Of a stretch of 8,432 bases of DNA, positions 1 through 6,210 are shown one piece after another. Where the stretch lies: positions 1 through 8,432 of the forward strand of contig JBLIOL010000248.1 of NCBI GenBank assembly GCA_047639615.1, in the 5' to 3' direction. The notes beneath the pieces were generated by a model. That model saw only the letters and a program-made list of their open reading frames with translations. It was not told the origin of the DNA and did not search any database. Both the position numbers and the translations under genes were made by a program. The stretch is from CAYWNK01 sp047639615 (lineage in GTDB: Bacteria > Planctomycetota > UBA1135 > GCA-002686595). Position 1 is the first letter of the stretch, and every line of letters starts with the position of its first letter.

Positions 1-2
1 AC

Positions 3-182
3 CAGACCCGCATGTTCGAAGAGGTACGCCACGGGACCCCCGGCAGCCTAACCCTCATCGAGCGCGAGCTCGGCCACACGGGCTGGTACTTCGACACGAT
101 CAATGGACGGGGTGACTACTACCAGAAAGACTTCACCCGTTGGCTGGCCCTCCCGGATGGGCCTGCGCTCGCCCTGCCCTAG
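3..182 (+). CDS. 3' end of an unrecognised protein-coding gene (partial)
   Basis: The reading frame entering from the left edge is open for 59 codons and ends with TAG at 180-182. It contains the stretches LTLIERELGHTGWYFDTI and GDYYQKDFTRWLALPDG, followed by a Pro/Ala/Leu-rich tail. The aromatic, charged composition and G/C-rich third positions look like real coding sequence. I do not recognise the family, and no catalytic motif or membrane segment is visible in this piece. The stop codon falls at the left boundary of the IS5-family element that begins at about 183, and the last G of the stop abuts the terminal repeat. The original gene may have been longer and truncated by the insertion, or this may be its natural end. 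Product unknown. Confidence 0.55.
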   Translation, partial: QTRMFEEVRHGTPGSLTLIERELGHTGWYFDTINGRGDYYQKDFTRWLALPDGPALALP

Positions 183-197
183 GGCGTTGGTGCATGA
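183..197 (+). repeat. Left terminal inverted repeat of IS5-family copy 1
   Basis: GGCGTTGGTGCATGA. It pairs with the reverse complement of 1251-1265 (12/15). It also matches the surviving end of the second IS5-family copy at 3670-3685 at 14 of 16 positions, which supports it as a true IS end. Confidence 0.75.
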
Positions 198-255
198 TTC
201 ACCGGCCTCAGGGCTCTCTACGTGGGCATCCTCAGGTTCAGGGCCAGGCTAGCCG

Positions 256-1212
256 ATGGCTGCAGGCATGAACTCCCGCGTGCACCCCAAGTACAAGACA
301 AGGTATCGAGTCGCCAACTGGTCCAAGTACGACCGGGCCCTCGTCAGCCGCGGCGACATCACCCTCTGGATCACGCCTGAGGCGATCAAGGGCTGGAAGG
401 CCAAGCCGTCCGGTCAACGCGGAGCACCGCAGAAGTACACGGACCTGGCCATCGAGACCGCGCTCACGCTGCGCCTTGTCTTCCGGTTGCCACTTCGGCA
501 AACCGAGGGCTTCCTGCGGTCCTTGCTGGAACTGATGGACCTCAGCCTCGAAGCCCCAGACCACACGACCCTTTCCCGCCGCGGCATGGATCTGCAAGTA
601 GACCTCGTGCTGGTCACCTCGAAGAAGCCGATCCACCTGATCATCGACAGCACCGGGCTGTCGATCGTGGGGGAGGGCGAATGGGCCGCAGCCAAGCACG
701 GAGGACGCGGAAAGCGGGGTTGGCGCAAGCTGCACCTCGGCGTTGATCGAACTGGGATGATTCGTGTGCAAGTCCTTACGGACAGCTCGGGCGACGATGC
801 CAAGACTGGGCTCAAGGTCATCAAGAAGACCAAGGGCGAGCTGTTCAGCGTCACGGGGGACGCGGCCTACGACACGGTGGCCATCTACGAGCAGCCTGCG
901 TCTAGAGGGGCGGGGGTCGTAGTCCCTCCAACGCGAACGGCATCCGTGTCTGGTGGCAAGCCGAGGTCGACTGAACGGGACCGGACGATTCGCAGGGTCG
1001 CGCAGGTAGGCCGCCGGAGATGGAAGAAGGAGTCCGGCTACCACCGGCAGGGGACGGTCGAGAACGCCTTCTTCCGCTACAAGTCGATTCTGGGCGACCG
1101 ACTCCACGCCAGAGGTCTAGCTGCAAAGAAGGCTGAGGTCGCCATCGGCTGCAAGATCTTGAACCGGCTGCTAGTCTTGGGCAGGCCACGCACGGTGGCC
1201 ATCGCTCGCTGA
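256..1212 (+). CDS. IS5-family (IS903-like) DDE transposase, full length
   Basis: This 318-aa protein cuts and rejoins DNA at the IS ends with an RNase H-fold DDE active site. The N-terminal third (about residues 15-110) carries the IS5-type block that includes YTDLAIETALTLRLVF, LRQTEGFL and PDHTTLSRR. The catalytic core shows D131 in HLIIDSTGL, D202 in VTGDAAYDT and E269 in QGTVENAFFRYKS. The characteristic EGEWAAAKHGG-RGWRKLHLGVD segment lies after the first Asp. The length is normal for IS903 relatives and no frame interruption is seen, so the protein may be active. ATG 256 was taken as the start because it puts the conserved NW..YDRALV..GDITLW segment near residues 21-38. ATG 268 is an alternative, and no strong ribosome binding site distinguishes them. 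It is the only gene of its element. Confidence 0.93.
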   Translation: MAAGMNSRVHPKYKTRYRVANWSKYDRALVSRGDITLWITPEAIKGWKAKPSGQRGAPQKYTDLAIETALTLRLVFRLPLRQTEGFLRSLLELMDLSLEAPDHTTLSRRGMDLQVDLVLVTSKKPIHLIIDSTGLSIVGEGEWAAAKHGGRGKRGWRKLHLGVDRTGMIRVQVLTDSSGDDAKTGLKVIKKTKGELFSVTGDAAYDTVAIYEQPASRGAGVVVPPTRTASVSGGKPRSTERDRTIRRVAQVGRRRWKKESGYHRQGTVENAFFRYKSILGDRLHARGLAAKKAEVAIGCKILNRLLVLGRPRTVAIAR

Positions 1213-1250
1213 GCTTGGCGATGGAGGGGGAGTTGTTGGGCCAACTGGGT

Positions 1251-1265
1251 TTGTGTACCAACGCC
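1251..1265 (-). repeat. Right terminal inverted repeat of IS5-family copy 1
   Basis: Read on the minus strand this is GGCGTTGGTACACAA. The first nine bases are identical to the left end at 183-191, with 12 of 15 matching overall. It lies 39 bp past the transposase stop codon, as expected for a compact IS. Confidence 0.7.
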
Positions 1266-1635
1266 GGTCGGCGGGCTCGACTCGGACAACGCGTTCCGGA
1301 TTACTGGGCCCCCCGGAGATCTCTACTGCTCCCCGGCTTCACCCAACTCGACAGGCGCGCCGGCGTCCCTCTTGGCCTCGGGCAGCCCCTTCGCCCAAGA
1401 CAACGATCTGGTCTTGACGGCGTACGAGCTGCCCCCGAACCAGTCTGGCTTCTTCCTCAACAGCGGCGCAGGCGGTGAGTTAGGCCTCGCGCTCGACCTG
1501 GCCAACACGCTGACCCCGAGCGGCCCGGTCGCGGTTTTGGCCGGCGAGACTTGGAACTTCCAGTGCTGGTACAGGGACAACAACCCCGGCCCAACGAGCA
1601 ACTTCTCGGACGCGGTGAGCGTGACGTTCCGGTGA
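1266..1635 (+). pseudogene. C-terminal remnant of a secreted protein next to the IS
   Basis: The frame is open from the IS edge to TGA at 1633-1635, but there is no credible start codon; the only in-frame option nearby is TTG at 1372, in the middle of a conserved block. The translation contains LYCSPASPNSTGAPASLLAS, NDLVLTAYELPPNQSGFFL and GETWNFQCWYRDNN, ending in SNFSDAVSVTFR. From memory this is a beta-rich C-terminal domain that is abundant in large secreted proteins of some Planctomycetota. The usual central part, a Gly-rich segment with a conserved Cys (LCLGG-type), seems to be missing between FFLNS and GELGLALDL. That suggests an internal in-frame deletion in addition to loss of the N-terminal part. 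It is probably a relic created when the IS arrived. Whether the fragment at 3-182 was part of the same gene cannot be decided here. Confidence 0.65.
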
Positions 1636-1671
1636 TGTGGATGTTGCGCTAGGCAACTACCGGGTACCGAG

Positions 1672-3204
1672 CTACCAGCGGGTGGGGGCGTAGTCTTTCA
1701 GGAACTGGCCCCAGCAGTGCTCGCCGGTGTTGAAGCCCACGAAGATGGGATCGAGCACGCGAGCGGCTCCGTCGATGGAGTCCAGGGGCGGGGCGAAGCG
1801 CTGGCCTTCTTCCTTTTCCACGGCCTTGGCGAACGGGTCCTCGTCGGTCACCCAGCCGGTGTCGACGCTGTTCATGTGGATGCCGTCCTTGACGTAGTTC
1901 GCCGCCGAGGTACGCGTCATCATGTTGAGGGCCGCCTTCGCCATGTTGGTGTGGGGATGCCGGGTGGTCTTGTAGTTGCGATAGAACTGCCCCTCCATCG
2001 CCGACACGTTGACGATGTGCTTGTCGGGGGTAGCCACGGCCTGCATCAAGGGCTTGAGGCGGGCGTTGAGGACAAAGGGGGCGACGGCGTTCACCAGCTG
2101 CACCTCGAGTAGTTCCACGGTGGAGACCTCGTCGAGCTCCATGCGCCAGGAGTTCTTCTCCCGTAGGTCCAGCTGCTGGCCTTCTCCGTCCTGCATGCCG
2201 GCTGGGAAGAGATGTGCCTCCTCCGCCTCGCCCAGGAGGTCGAGCTGGCTCATGGCCGCAGCGGTACTGGGGTCCTGTACCAGGGCGAGGGCCTGCTCTT
2301 TCATCTCATTGCCCAGGAGCTGGCGGAGTGTTGGGCTGAGCTTGCTGCTGTCCTCGCCCTCTGCCATTTCCTGGTAGTAAGCCGGGGGCCGGCGCACGGT
2401 TTGGCAGGCGTTGTGAATCAGGAAGTCTAGCCGGGTTTCCGAGGCCAGCAGCTGAGCGCAGAATCCCTCGACGGTGGGCGTGTGGCGTAGGTCGATGGCG
2501 TGGAGCTCGAGGCGGTCCTTCCACTCGGAGAAGTCAGGCTCGGCTTCAAAGCGACGGGCGCCGTCGCAGACAAAACGCGTGGTGGCCAGGACCCGGGCAC
2601 CCGCACGCAGCAGCATCAGTACGATCTCGAAGCCGATCTTCACCCTGGACCCTGTGACCAGAGCTACGCGTCCGCTGAGGTCCGCCGTGGCCGTACGCTT
2701 GAGCCAGTTGAGGGTGGCGCAATCGGGGCACATGGAGTCGTAGTGATGGTGCAGTTCCGTGTAGTCCTGCTTGCACACGTAGCAGGGCTGGGGCTCGGTT
2801 AGGAAGCGCACCGCGTTATCCTTGTTGCGCTCCCGGGCCTGGTGTTCGAGCAGGGCCCGCTGCTCGGGGCTGATGACCACCCCCTTGGGCGCGACGGGGA
2901 ACGCCAAGGCGCGCTTCATGGCCCGGTTGCTGGTGGCTTCCAGGGCCGCATCGTCCCTTTGGCGAACCTCCCGCTTGGCCCGGTTGCGGCGGGCCTTGGC
3001 CTGGCGGCGCCGCTCCAATCGATCGGGTAGAGCCACGTGTCCTGCCGCCGCGCGCAGGCGCCGCAGCAGCGCCTCATCGATCTCTGCCAGCTTCTCGGGC
3101 GCCGCGGCCAGGGCCTCCAGCCAGGGCAGATTCGCTTCTGCCTCGGCTTGGGTCTTGTTGGGCTGCTTGCCCTGGTGGGGTCGATCGGACGGATTCGTAG
3201 CCAT
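1672..3204 (-). CDS. Long SDR-fold oxidoreductase with zinc ribbon and non-canonical active site
   Basis: This 510-aa predicted cytoplasmic protein has four parts: a charged, helical N-terminal region (about residues 15-130, very rich in Arg/Lys/Ala); a zinc-ribbon-like motif C141-x2-C144...C159-x2-C162 with a HHH run between the pairs; a Rossmann-type SDR domain from about residue 178; and a C-terminal cap. SDR features visible are ALVTGSRVKIG (residues 181-191, a variant of TGxxxGxG), FLIHNA (262-266, in place of NNAG), IVNVSA with S401, and K423. The normal YxxxK reads T419-N-M-A-K423, so the catalytic Tyr is absent. MNSVDTGW (444-451) replaces the NxxxPG turn. A long insert at about 272-365 separates HNA from the Ser strand. 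Family knowledge predicts NAD(P)(H) binding; the substrate is unknown. ATG 3204 is preferred over ATG 3246 because the extra 14 residues look non-conserved and include a nine-base homopolymer. It converges on the secreted-protein remnant with a 36-bp gap. Confidence 0.85.
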   Translation of the reverse strand: MATNPSDRPHQGKQPNKTQAEAEANLPWLEALAAAPEKLAEIDEALLRRLRAAAGHVALPDRLERRRQAKARRNRAKREVRQRDDAALEATSNRAMKRALAFPVAPKGVVISPEQRALLEHQARERNKDNAVRFLTEPQPCYVCKQDYTELHHHYDSMCPDCATLNWLKRTATADLSGRVALVTGSRVKIGFEIVLMLLRAGARVLATTRFVCDGARRFEAEPDFSEWKDRLELHAIDLRHTPTVEGFCAQLLASETRLDFLIHNACQTVRRPPAYYQEMAEGEDSSKLSPTLRQLLGNEMKEQALALVQDPSTAAAMSQLDLLGEAEEAHLFPAGMQDGEGQQLDLREKNSWRMELDEVSTVELLEVQLVNAVAPFVLNARLKPLMQAVATPDKHIVNVSAMEGQFYRNYKTTRHPHTNMAKAALNMMTRTSAANYVKDGIHMNSVDTGWVTDEDPFAKAVEKEEGQRFAPPLDSIDGAARVLDPIFVGFNTGEHCWGQFLKDYAPTRW

Positions 3205-3318
3205 GGGCGCGCACTCTAACGAGGGGGGGGGAGATCGGGCCCCCATTTATGCCGGGCCCGGTACTTCATCCCGCCCGGCGCACCCTGGGGTCTGAACGAT
3301 GCCGCCTGTCAGGAGCGG
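3205..3318. promoter_or_regulatory. Upstream region of the SDR gene, with a G9/C9 tract
   Basis: This gap lies upstream of the minus-strand SDR gene. It contains a run of nine G on the plus strand (3223-3231; nine C on the coding strand) between two in-frame candidate starts at 3246 and 3204. It also contains a perfect 10-bp palindrome CCGGGCCCGG at 3252-3261. A minus-strand CATAAAT at about 3245-3251 could be a weak -10 element, but I see no matching -35 box. The promoter must lie hereabouts if the gene is expressed on its own; its exact position is not established. Confidence 0.3.
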
Positions 3319-3669
3319 ATGGAGCTCATCGAGTGTCGCGGGCTGGAGTCCTTGGCTGCTCTTGACTCTCTGCCTTCCGGGGCTGAGGTCATCCGTCTTG
3401 TCGGTTCCGTCGGAGGTCTAGGGCCGCTGGGAGTCGAACAGATCGCGCAGGAGGTCAACCGTAGCCTGAAGATCGGCAGCCTGCCCGGTCGGCGGGCTGT
3501 CTCAATCAAGGGAGCAACTCGAGAGTCTCGAGCCGGGGTCAACGGTCCTGTTCTTGATCCGGACTGGCGAAGCGATGAAGTGCAAGCAGAACCCCAGGGA
3601 GTGGTCGAAGGCGATGCGCGTCCTGGACCCAAACCCGGTCAATGGGAGTGTGCCTACTCGGCCCGCTGC
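3319..3669 (+). other. Stretch without a recognised gene; weak plus-strand ORF
   Basis: About 350 bp between the SDR upstream region and the end of the second IS5-family copy. The longest candidate is a plus-strand frame from ATG 3319, with AGGAG only 3 bases upstream, running to a stop at 3682-3684. Its last codons lie inside the IS terminal repeat, so it would be a truncated gene if real. The translation (MELIECRGLESLAALDSLPS...) has no domain I recognise, and the opposite strand is equally open in places, as expected for GC-rich DNA. A 7+1+7 near-palindrome, CTCGAGAGTCTCGAG, lies at 3518-3532. This is probably intergenic or decayed sequence. Confidence 0.3.
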
Positions 3670-3685
3670 GGCGTTGTTGCATGAA
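3670..3685 (+). repeat. Surviving terminal inverted repeat of IS5-family copy 2
   Basis: GGCGTTGTTGCATGAA, resembling the classic GGCTTTGTTGCAT ends of IS903-like elements. It lies 38 bp downstream of the minus-strand transposase stop. Its partner was not found in the window. Confidence 0.7.
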
Positions 3686-3723
3686 GGCCGAACGGCGACG
3701 TAGGTCCCCCTCCCCTTTCAGGG

Positions 3724-4554
3724 TCATCGAGAGACCTTCTCCGACGATGGCCACCCGAGGCCGCGCATGCGATTCAACACGTTGCAGGCGACCGTGGCTT
3801 CCGTTTCTTGGGCGTCCAGCTTGCGCGCCCGTAGACGGCCACCGATCGCTGTCTTGTATCGGAGGAAGGTGTTCTCGACCCAGCCTTGTTGATGGTAACC
3901 CGACTCCTTCTTCCATCGTCTTCGTCCGATCTCTTTCACCCGCCTGATGGTTTGGTCGCGCGCGCCATGCCTTCGCTCACGCCTGCTGGTGCTCGCCTTT
4001 CGAGATGGCGGCACGACGACCTCTGCGCCCTTGGCTTTAGCTGCATCGTAGATCGGCCTTGTGTCGTAGGCCGCGTCGGCGGTGACCGACTCAAGGCGGC
4101 CGCCTACATCGCCGATGATCTCAACGCCGACCGTACCGTCATCGACGTTGCTGTCGGACAACGCTTGCGCGACGATCTCACCGCTGGCGTCCACGCCAAG
4201 ATGCAGCTTCTTCCACCCTCGTCGTCCACCCCCGCCATGCTTGGCCGCTGCCCACTCTCCTTTGCCCACGATCGCTAGGCCGGTGCTGTCGATGATCAGG
4301 TCGATGGGGCCCGTGCCCGTCCTGCGCGCCAGCGATACGACCAGGCTCGCGCTGCGGCGTGAAATAGTCGTGTGGTCCGGGACTTCCAGATCGACAGCCA
4401 TCAGGCTCAGTAGTGATCCGAGGAAACCCTCCGCTTGGCGCAGCGGTAGGTGAAAGACAAGCCTCAGTGTGAGCGCGGTCTCTATGGCCAGATCGGAAAA
4501 CTTCGGTTGGGCACCACGACGGCCTGTGGGTTGGGCATTCCATGCGGCAATGGC
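3724..4554 (-). pseudogene. IS5-family (IS903-like) transposase missing its N-terminus
   Basis: Translating the minus strand leftward from 4554 gives AIAAWNAQPTGRRGAQPKFS, then SDLAIETALTLRLVFHLPLR, then VPDHTTISRR. Compared with copy 1, the first roughly 43 residues (the YDRALV...ITLW part) are gone. In-frame sequence to the right of 4554 (up to a stop at 4582-4584) no longer resembles a transposase. Numbered from the in-frame ATG at 4401, the catalytic residues are all present: D38 in LIIDSTGLAI, D109 in VTADAAYDT and E176 in QGWVENTFLRYK. There are no internal stops or frameshifts. The remaining ATG at 4401 would give only 225 aa without the N-terminal DNA-binding region, so the gene is most likely inactive. 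The break point coincides with the proposed left end of the two-transposase element. Confidence 0.8.
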
Positions 4555-4577
4555 TGTCCCCCGTCCCGAAAGTCTCG
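4555..4577 (+). repeat. Left end repeat of the two-transposase element
   Basis: TGTCCCCCGTCCCGAAAGTCTCG is split here as TGTCCCCCGT plus the core CCCGAAAGTCTCG (4565-4577). The core is found inverted at 8328-8340 with one mismatch. It starts exactly where homology of the neighbouring minus-strand IS5 transposase ends. Confidence 0.6.
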
Positions 4578-4656
4578 CGGTTTAGTTAGCTGAATCGTTT
4601 GCCGTATCTCTCGTGCTCCTTAACCCCGGCCCCTGGCCGGAAAAGGAAGAAGAGAG
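4578..4656 (+). promoter_or_regulatory. Leader of the transposition operon: candidate promoter, hairpin, RBS
   Basis: This 79-bp stretch between the left end repeat and the first gene is noticeably more AT-rich than its surroundings (GTTTAGTTAGCTGAATCG). Candidate weak boxes are TTAGTT (4582-4587) and TATCTC (4605-4610) with 17-bp spacing; neither is a good consensus match. A short hairpin CCGGCC-CCT-GGCCGG (4626-4640) directly precedes AAAAGGAAG. The purine-rich AAGGAAGAAGAGAG (4643-4656) is the likely ribosome binding site for ATG 4657. The hairpin could limit translation from transcripts entering from outside, as leader hairpins do in some insertion sequences; that role is inference. Confidence 0.35.
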
Positions 4657-6210
4657 ATGAGTACAGACCGACCCGAAGAAGAGTTCCCGCGTAATTCCGA
4701 GCACCTTGATCGCCCTGATCGTGCTGGCAGCGCCAGGGTCCCTGGCAGGAGGGAGGGGGGAGCTGAGTGGCGAGGCGAAGCCGAGCCGCGAAGCGCACCC
4801 CTCCCTCCTGCCAGTGACGCAGCTGGGCGTAGCGGCCCCGAGGAGGCCCTGGCCGCGATCGGCGCGGAAGGACGGCGCCGTAAGCGCACGCGGCGTACGG
4901 TGCCTGCAGCGGACGCCGTACGGCGTCAATTCACGGCGCGGCAGCGACTCTTGCTTCTCGACACTTGGATGCGCTCGAAGCTCCCGGCCAAGGACTTTTC
5001 ATCCTTGGTGGGAGTGAGTCCGCATTCGCTCTACAAGTGGAAGGCGCGCTTTGAGGCTGAGGGCCCAGCGGGCCTTACTGACAAGCCGAAAGGCAAGACT
5101 GGTAGCAGGCTGCCAGACGCCACGAAGCGAGCGATCCTGATGCTGAAGGAGTCGCACCCCGATTGGGGTCAAGACCGCATCCACGACATCCTGCTTCGAA
5201 CTGAAGGCTTTGCGGCTAGCCCCAGCGCGATCGGCCGCCTGCTGTCGGACTCCGGGTACGTGGTGGAGGACGTGATCACGCGCCCGCATCCGGACAAGCC
5301 TCGTCGCTTCGAGCGCGCTCGCCCGAACCAGATGTGGCAATCAGATCTCTTCACCTTCGTGCTGAAGCGTGAGACGCGCCGAGTGCACATGGTCGTCTTC
5401 CTGGATGACCACAGTCGCTTCATCGTTGGCTGGGGTGTGCACGCGAGCGCCTCGGGAGCACTGGTGCGCGAGGTGTTTGAGTCAGGCGTCGCGAACTTTG
5501 GTGCGCCCGAGGAGGTGCTCACCGACAACGGTGCGCAGTACCACACTTGGCGCGGCAAGAGTGCTTTCCGCAAGCTGCTGGAGAAGCGCGGAATCCGTCA
5601 CGTGCTTGCGCGTCCTCGGCATCCGCAAACGCTGGGCAAGACGGAGCGTTTCTGGCAGACGCTTTGGGGTGAGTGCGTGCAGCAAGCCATTTTCCGAGGC
5701 TTGGAGGATGCGCGTGTGCGAATAGCGCACTTTGTCTCTTGGTACAACTTCCAGCGCCCGCATCAGGGAATCGGAGGTGCGGTGCCCGCGGACCGCTTCT
5801 TCGAGGCTGCAAGCGAGGTGCGTAGTGCGCTCGAAGCACGTGTCGCTACGAATGCGCTTGAGCTTGCGCGTGAGGGCGAGGCGCGTAAGGCGCTGTACTT
5901 GGCTGGCCGCGTGGGCGACGAGCAGGTGACGCTGCACGGCGAGGCAGGCCGTGTAATCCTGACGCACTCAGACGGTGCGCGTGAGGAGGTGGACTTGGAT
6001 GCAACAGGGCGCCGATCGCCTGTGGATGCGGAGGTACCGCAAACGGGCGCCGGTGCCGCGCCTCCGGATCATCCCGGCACGAATGCAGACTCCATCGAGC
6101 GTGCCCCTGGCGAGTCGCCCCTGGACGGTGCGCTTTCGGATCTCGCCGAAAACTGGCACGAGCCTGCCCCTCAAGAACATGCTGGCTCGGATGACGAGGA
6201 GCAGGCATGA
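4657..6210 (+). CDS. DDE (rve integrase core) transposase, IS481-like, first transposase of the element
   Basis: This 517-aa protein is predicted to bind the element ends and perform strand cleavage and transfer. Residues 1-85 are low-complexity and basic, partly encoded by an inverted repeat. Residues about 92-135 form a helix-turn-helix (RQRLLLLDTWM...SLYKWKARFEAEGPAGL), followed by a linker with HPDWGQDRIHDIL (167-179), as in IS481/IS3-like proteins. The rve core has D230 in QMWQSDLFTF, D290 in EVLTDNGAQYHTW and E330 in HPQTLGKTERFWQTLW, then YNFQRPHQGIGG (363-374). Residues about 412-447 alternate like a small beta-barrel, similar in position to the C-terminal domain of Mu/TniA-type transposases. 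The tail (450-517) is acidic and probably disordered. The start has a purine-rich ribosome binding site. The stop codon overlaps the next start as ATGA, with GAGGAG 5 bases before it, indicating translational coupling. It is much longer than a typical IS481 transposase of 300-400 aa. Confidence 0.88.
   Translation: MSTDRPEEEFPRNSEHLDRPDRAGSARVPGRREGGAEWRGEAEPRSAPLPPASDAAGRSGPEEALAAIGAEGRRRKRTRRTVPAADAVRRQFTARQRLLLLDTWMRSKLPAKDFSSLVGVSPHSLYKWKARFEAEGPAGLTDKPKGKTGSRLPDATKRAILMLKESHPDWGQDRIHDILLRTEGFAASPSAIGRLLSDSGYVVEDVITRPHPDKPRRFERARPNQMWQSDLFTFVLKRETRRVHMVVFLDDHSRFIVGWGVHASASGALVREVFESGVANFGAPEEVLTDNGAQYHTWRGKSAFRKLLEKRGIRHVLARPRHPQTLGKTERFWQTLWGECVQQAIFRGLEDARVRIAHFVSWYNFQRPHQGIGGAVPADRFFEAASEVRSALEARVATNALELAREGEARKALYLAGRVGDEQVTLHGEAGRVILTHSDGAREEVDLDATGRRSPVDAEVPQTGAGAAPPDHPGTNADSIERAPGESPLDGALSDLAENWHEPAPQEHAGSDDEEQA
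4742..4814. repeat. Perfect 17-bp inverted repeat forming a 73-bp hairpin inside the first transposase gene
   Basis: CTGGCAGGAGGGAGGGG (4742-4758) is exactly complementary to CCCCTCCCTCCTGCCAG (4798-4814), separated by 39 bases. It lies 85 bp inside the first transposase gene and encodes residues 29-53, a region without recognisable conserved sequence. Such long perfect arms are unlikely by chance. It could be a palindromic repeat unit that inserted in frame, or an RNA hairpin controlling early translation. Confidence 0.7.
4912..4927. repeat. 16-bp perfect palindrome
   Basis: GACGCCGTACGGCGTC is fully self-complementary. A related half, GCGGCGTACGG, lies 12 bases upstream (4890-4900). Both are within the region encoding the linker before the helix-turn-helix of the first transposase. 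It could be a protein-binding site for autoregulation, or chance in GC-rich coding DNA. Confidence 0.4.

Larger units (their letters stand above)
183..1265 (+). mobile_element. IS5-family (IS903-like) insertion sequence, copy 1, apparently complete
   Basis: A 1083-bp element is bounded by imperfect inverted repeats: GGCGTTGGTGCATGA at the left and, on the opposite strand, GGCGTTGGTACACAA at the right (12 of 15 match). Between them is a single transposase gene that fills most of the element. The size and one-gene layout fit the IS5 family, and the end sequence resembles the GGCTTTGTTGCAT-type ends of IS903 relatives. The flanks (CTGCCCTAG on the left, GGTCGGCGG on the right) show no 9-bp target duplication, so one flank may have been deleted or rearranged after insertion. 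The boundaries rest on the repeats alone and could be off by a base or two. Confidence 0.8.
3670..4554 (-). mobile_element. IS5-family copy 2, truncated at its 5' end
   Basis: The 3' terminal repeat GGCGTTGTTGCATGAA (3670-3685) matches the end of copy 1 at 14 of 16 positions. Moving rightwards the minus-strand transposase gene follows, with homology to the IS5 family up to about 4554, where it stops abruptly at the TGT that begins the 3.8-kb element. The other IS end is absent, including in the 84 bp visible beyond 8348. The protein is clearly related to copy 1 but visibly diverged along its length, so this is a separate member and not a recent duplicate of copy 1. Confidence 0.78.

Noticed and set aside
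238..1107. Long minus-strand open frame (289 codons) opposite the first IS5 transposase
   Set aside because: Its translation is Arg/Pro/Gly-rich with no recognisable domain. The plus strand encodes a full transposase with all catalytic motifs, so this is a shadow frame typical of GC-rich DNA.
183..1265. Composite transposon formed by the two IS5-family copies enclosing the SDR gene
   Set aside because: The copies are substantially diverged, in opposite orientation, and copy 2 is truncated; nothing indicates that they move together.
1643..1657. Small hairpin GTTGC-GCTAG-GCAAC between the convergent remnant and SDR gene, as a terminator
   Set aside because: The stem is only 5 bp, moderately GC-rich, with no T-run on either side; too weak to call.
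1717..3295. Several plus-strand open frames opposite the SDR gene
   Set aside because: They are low-complexity Arg/Ser or Gly/Leu-rich readings antisense to a gene with clear SDR motifs, and none has a convincing start.
3518..3532. Near-palindrome CTCGAGAGTCTCGAG as an operator or att site
   Set aside because: It is a single short copy with no partner repeat and no adjacent recombinase or regulator gene that would give it meaning.
4178..4543. Minus-strand 121-codon frame at the 5' part of IS5 copy 2, as a frameshifted N-terminal half
   Set aside because: The correct transposase frame is open and homologous all the way to 4554, so no frameshift is needed; this frame gives unrelated sequence.
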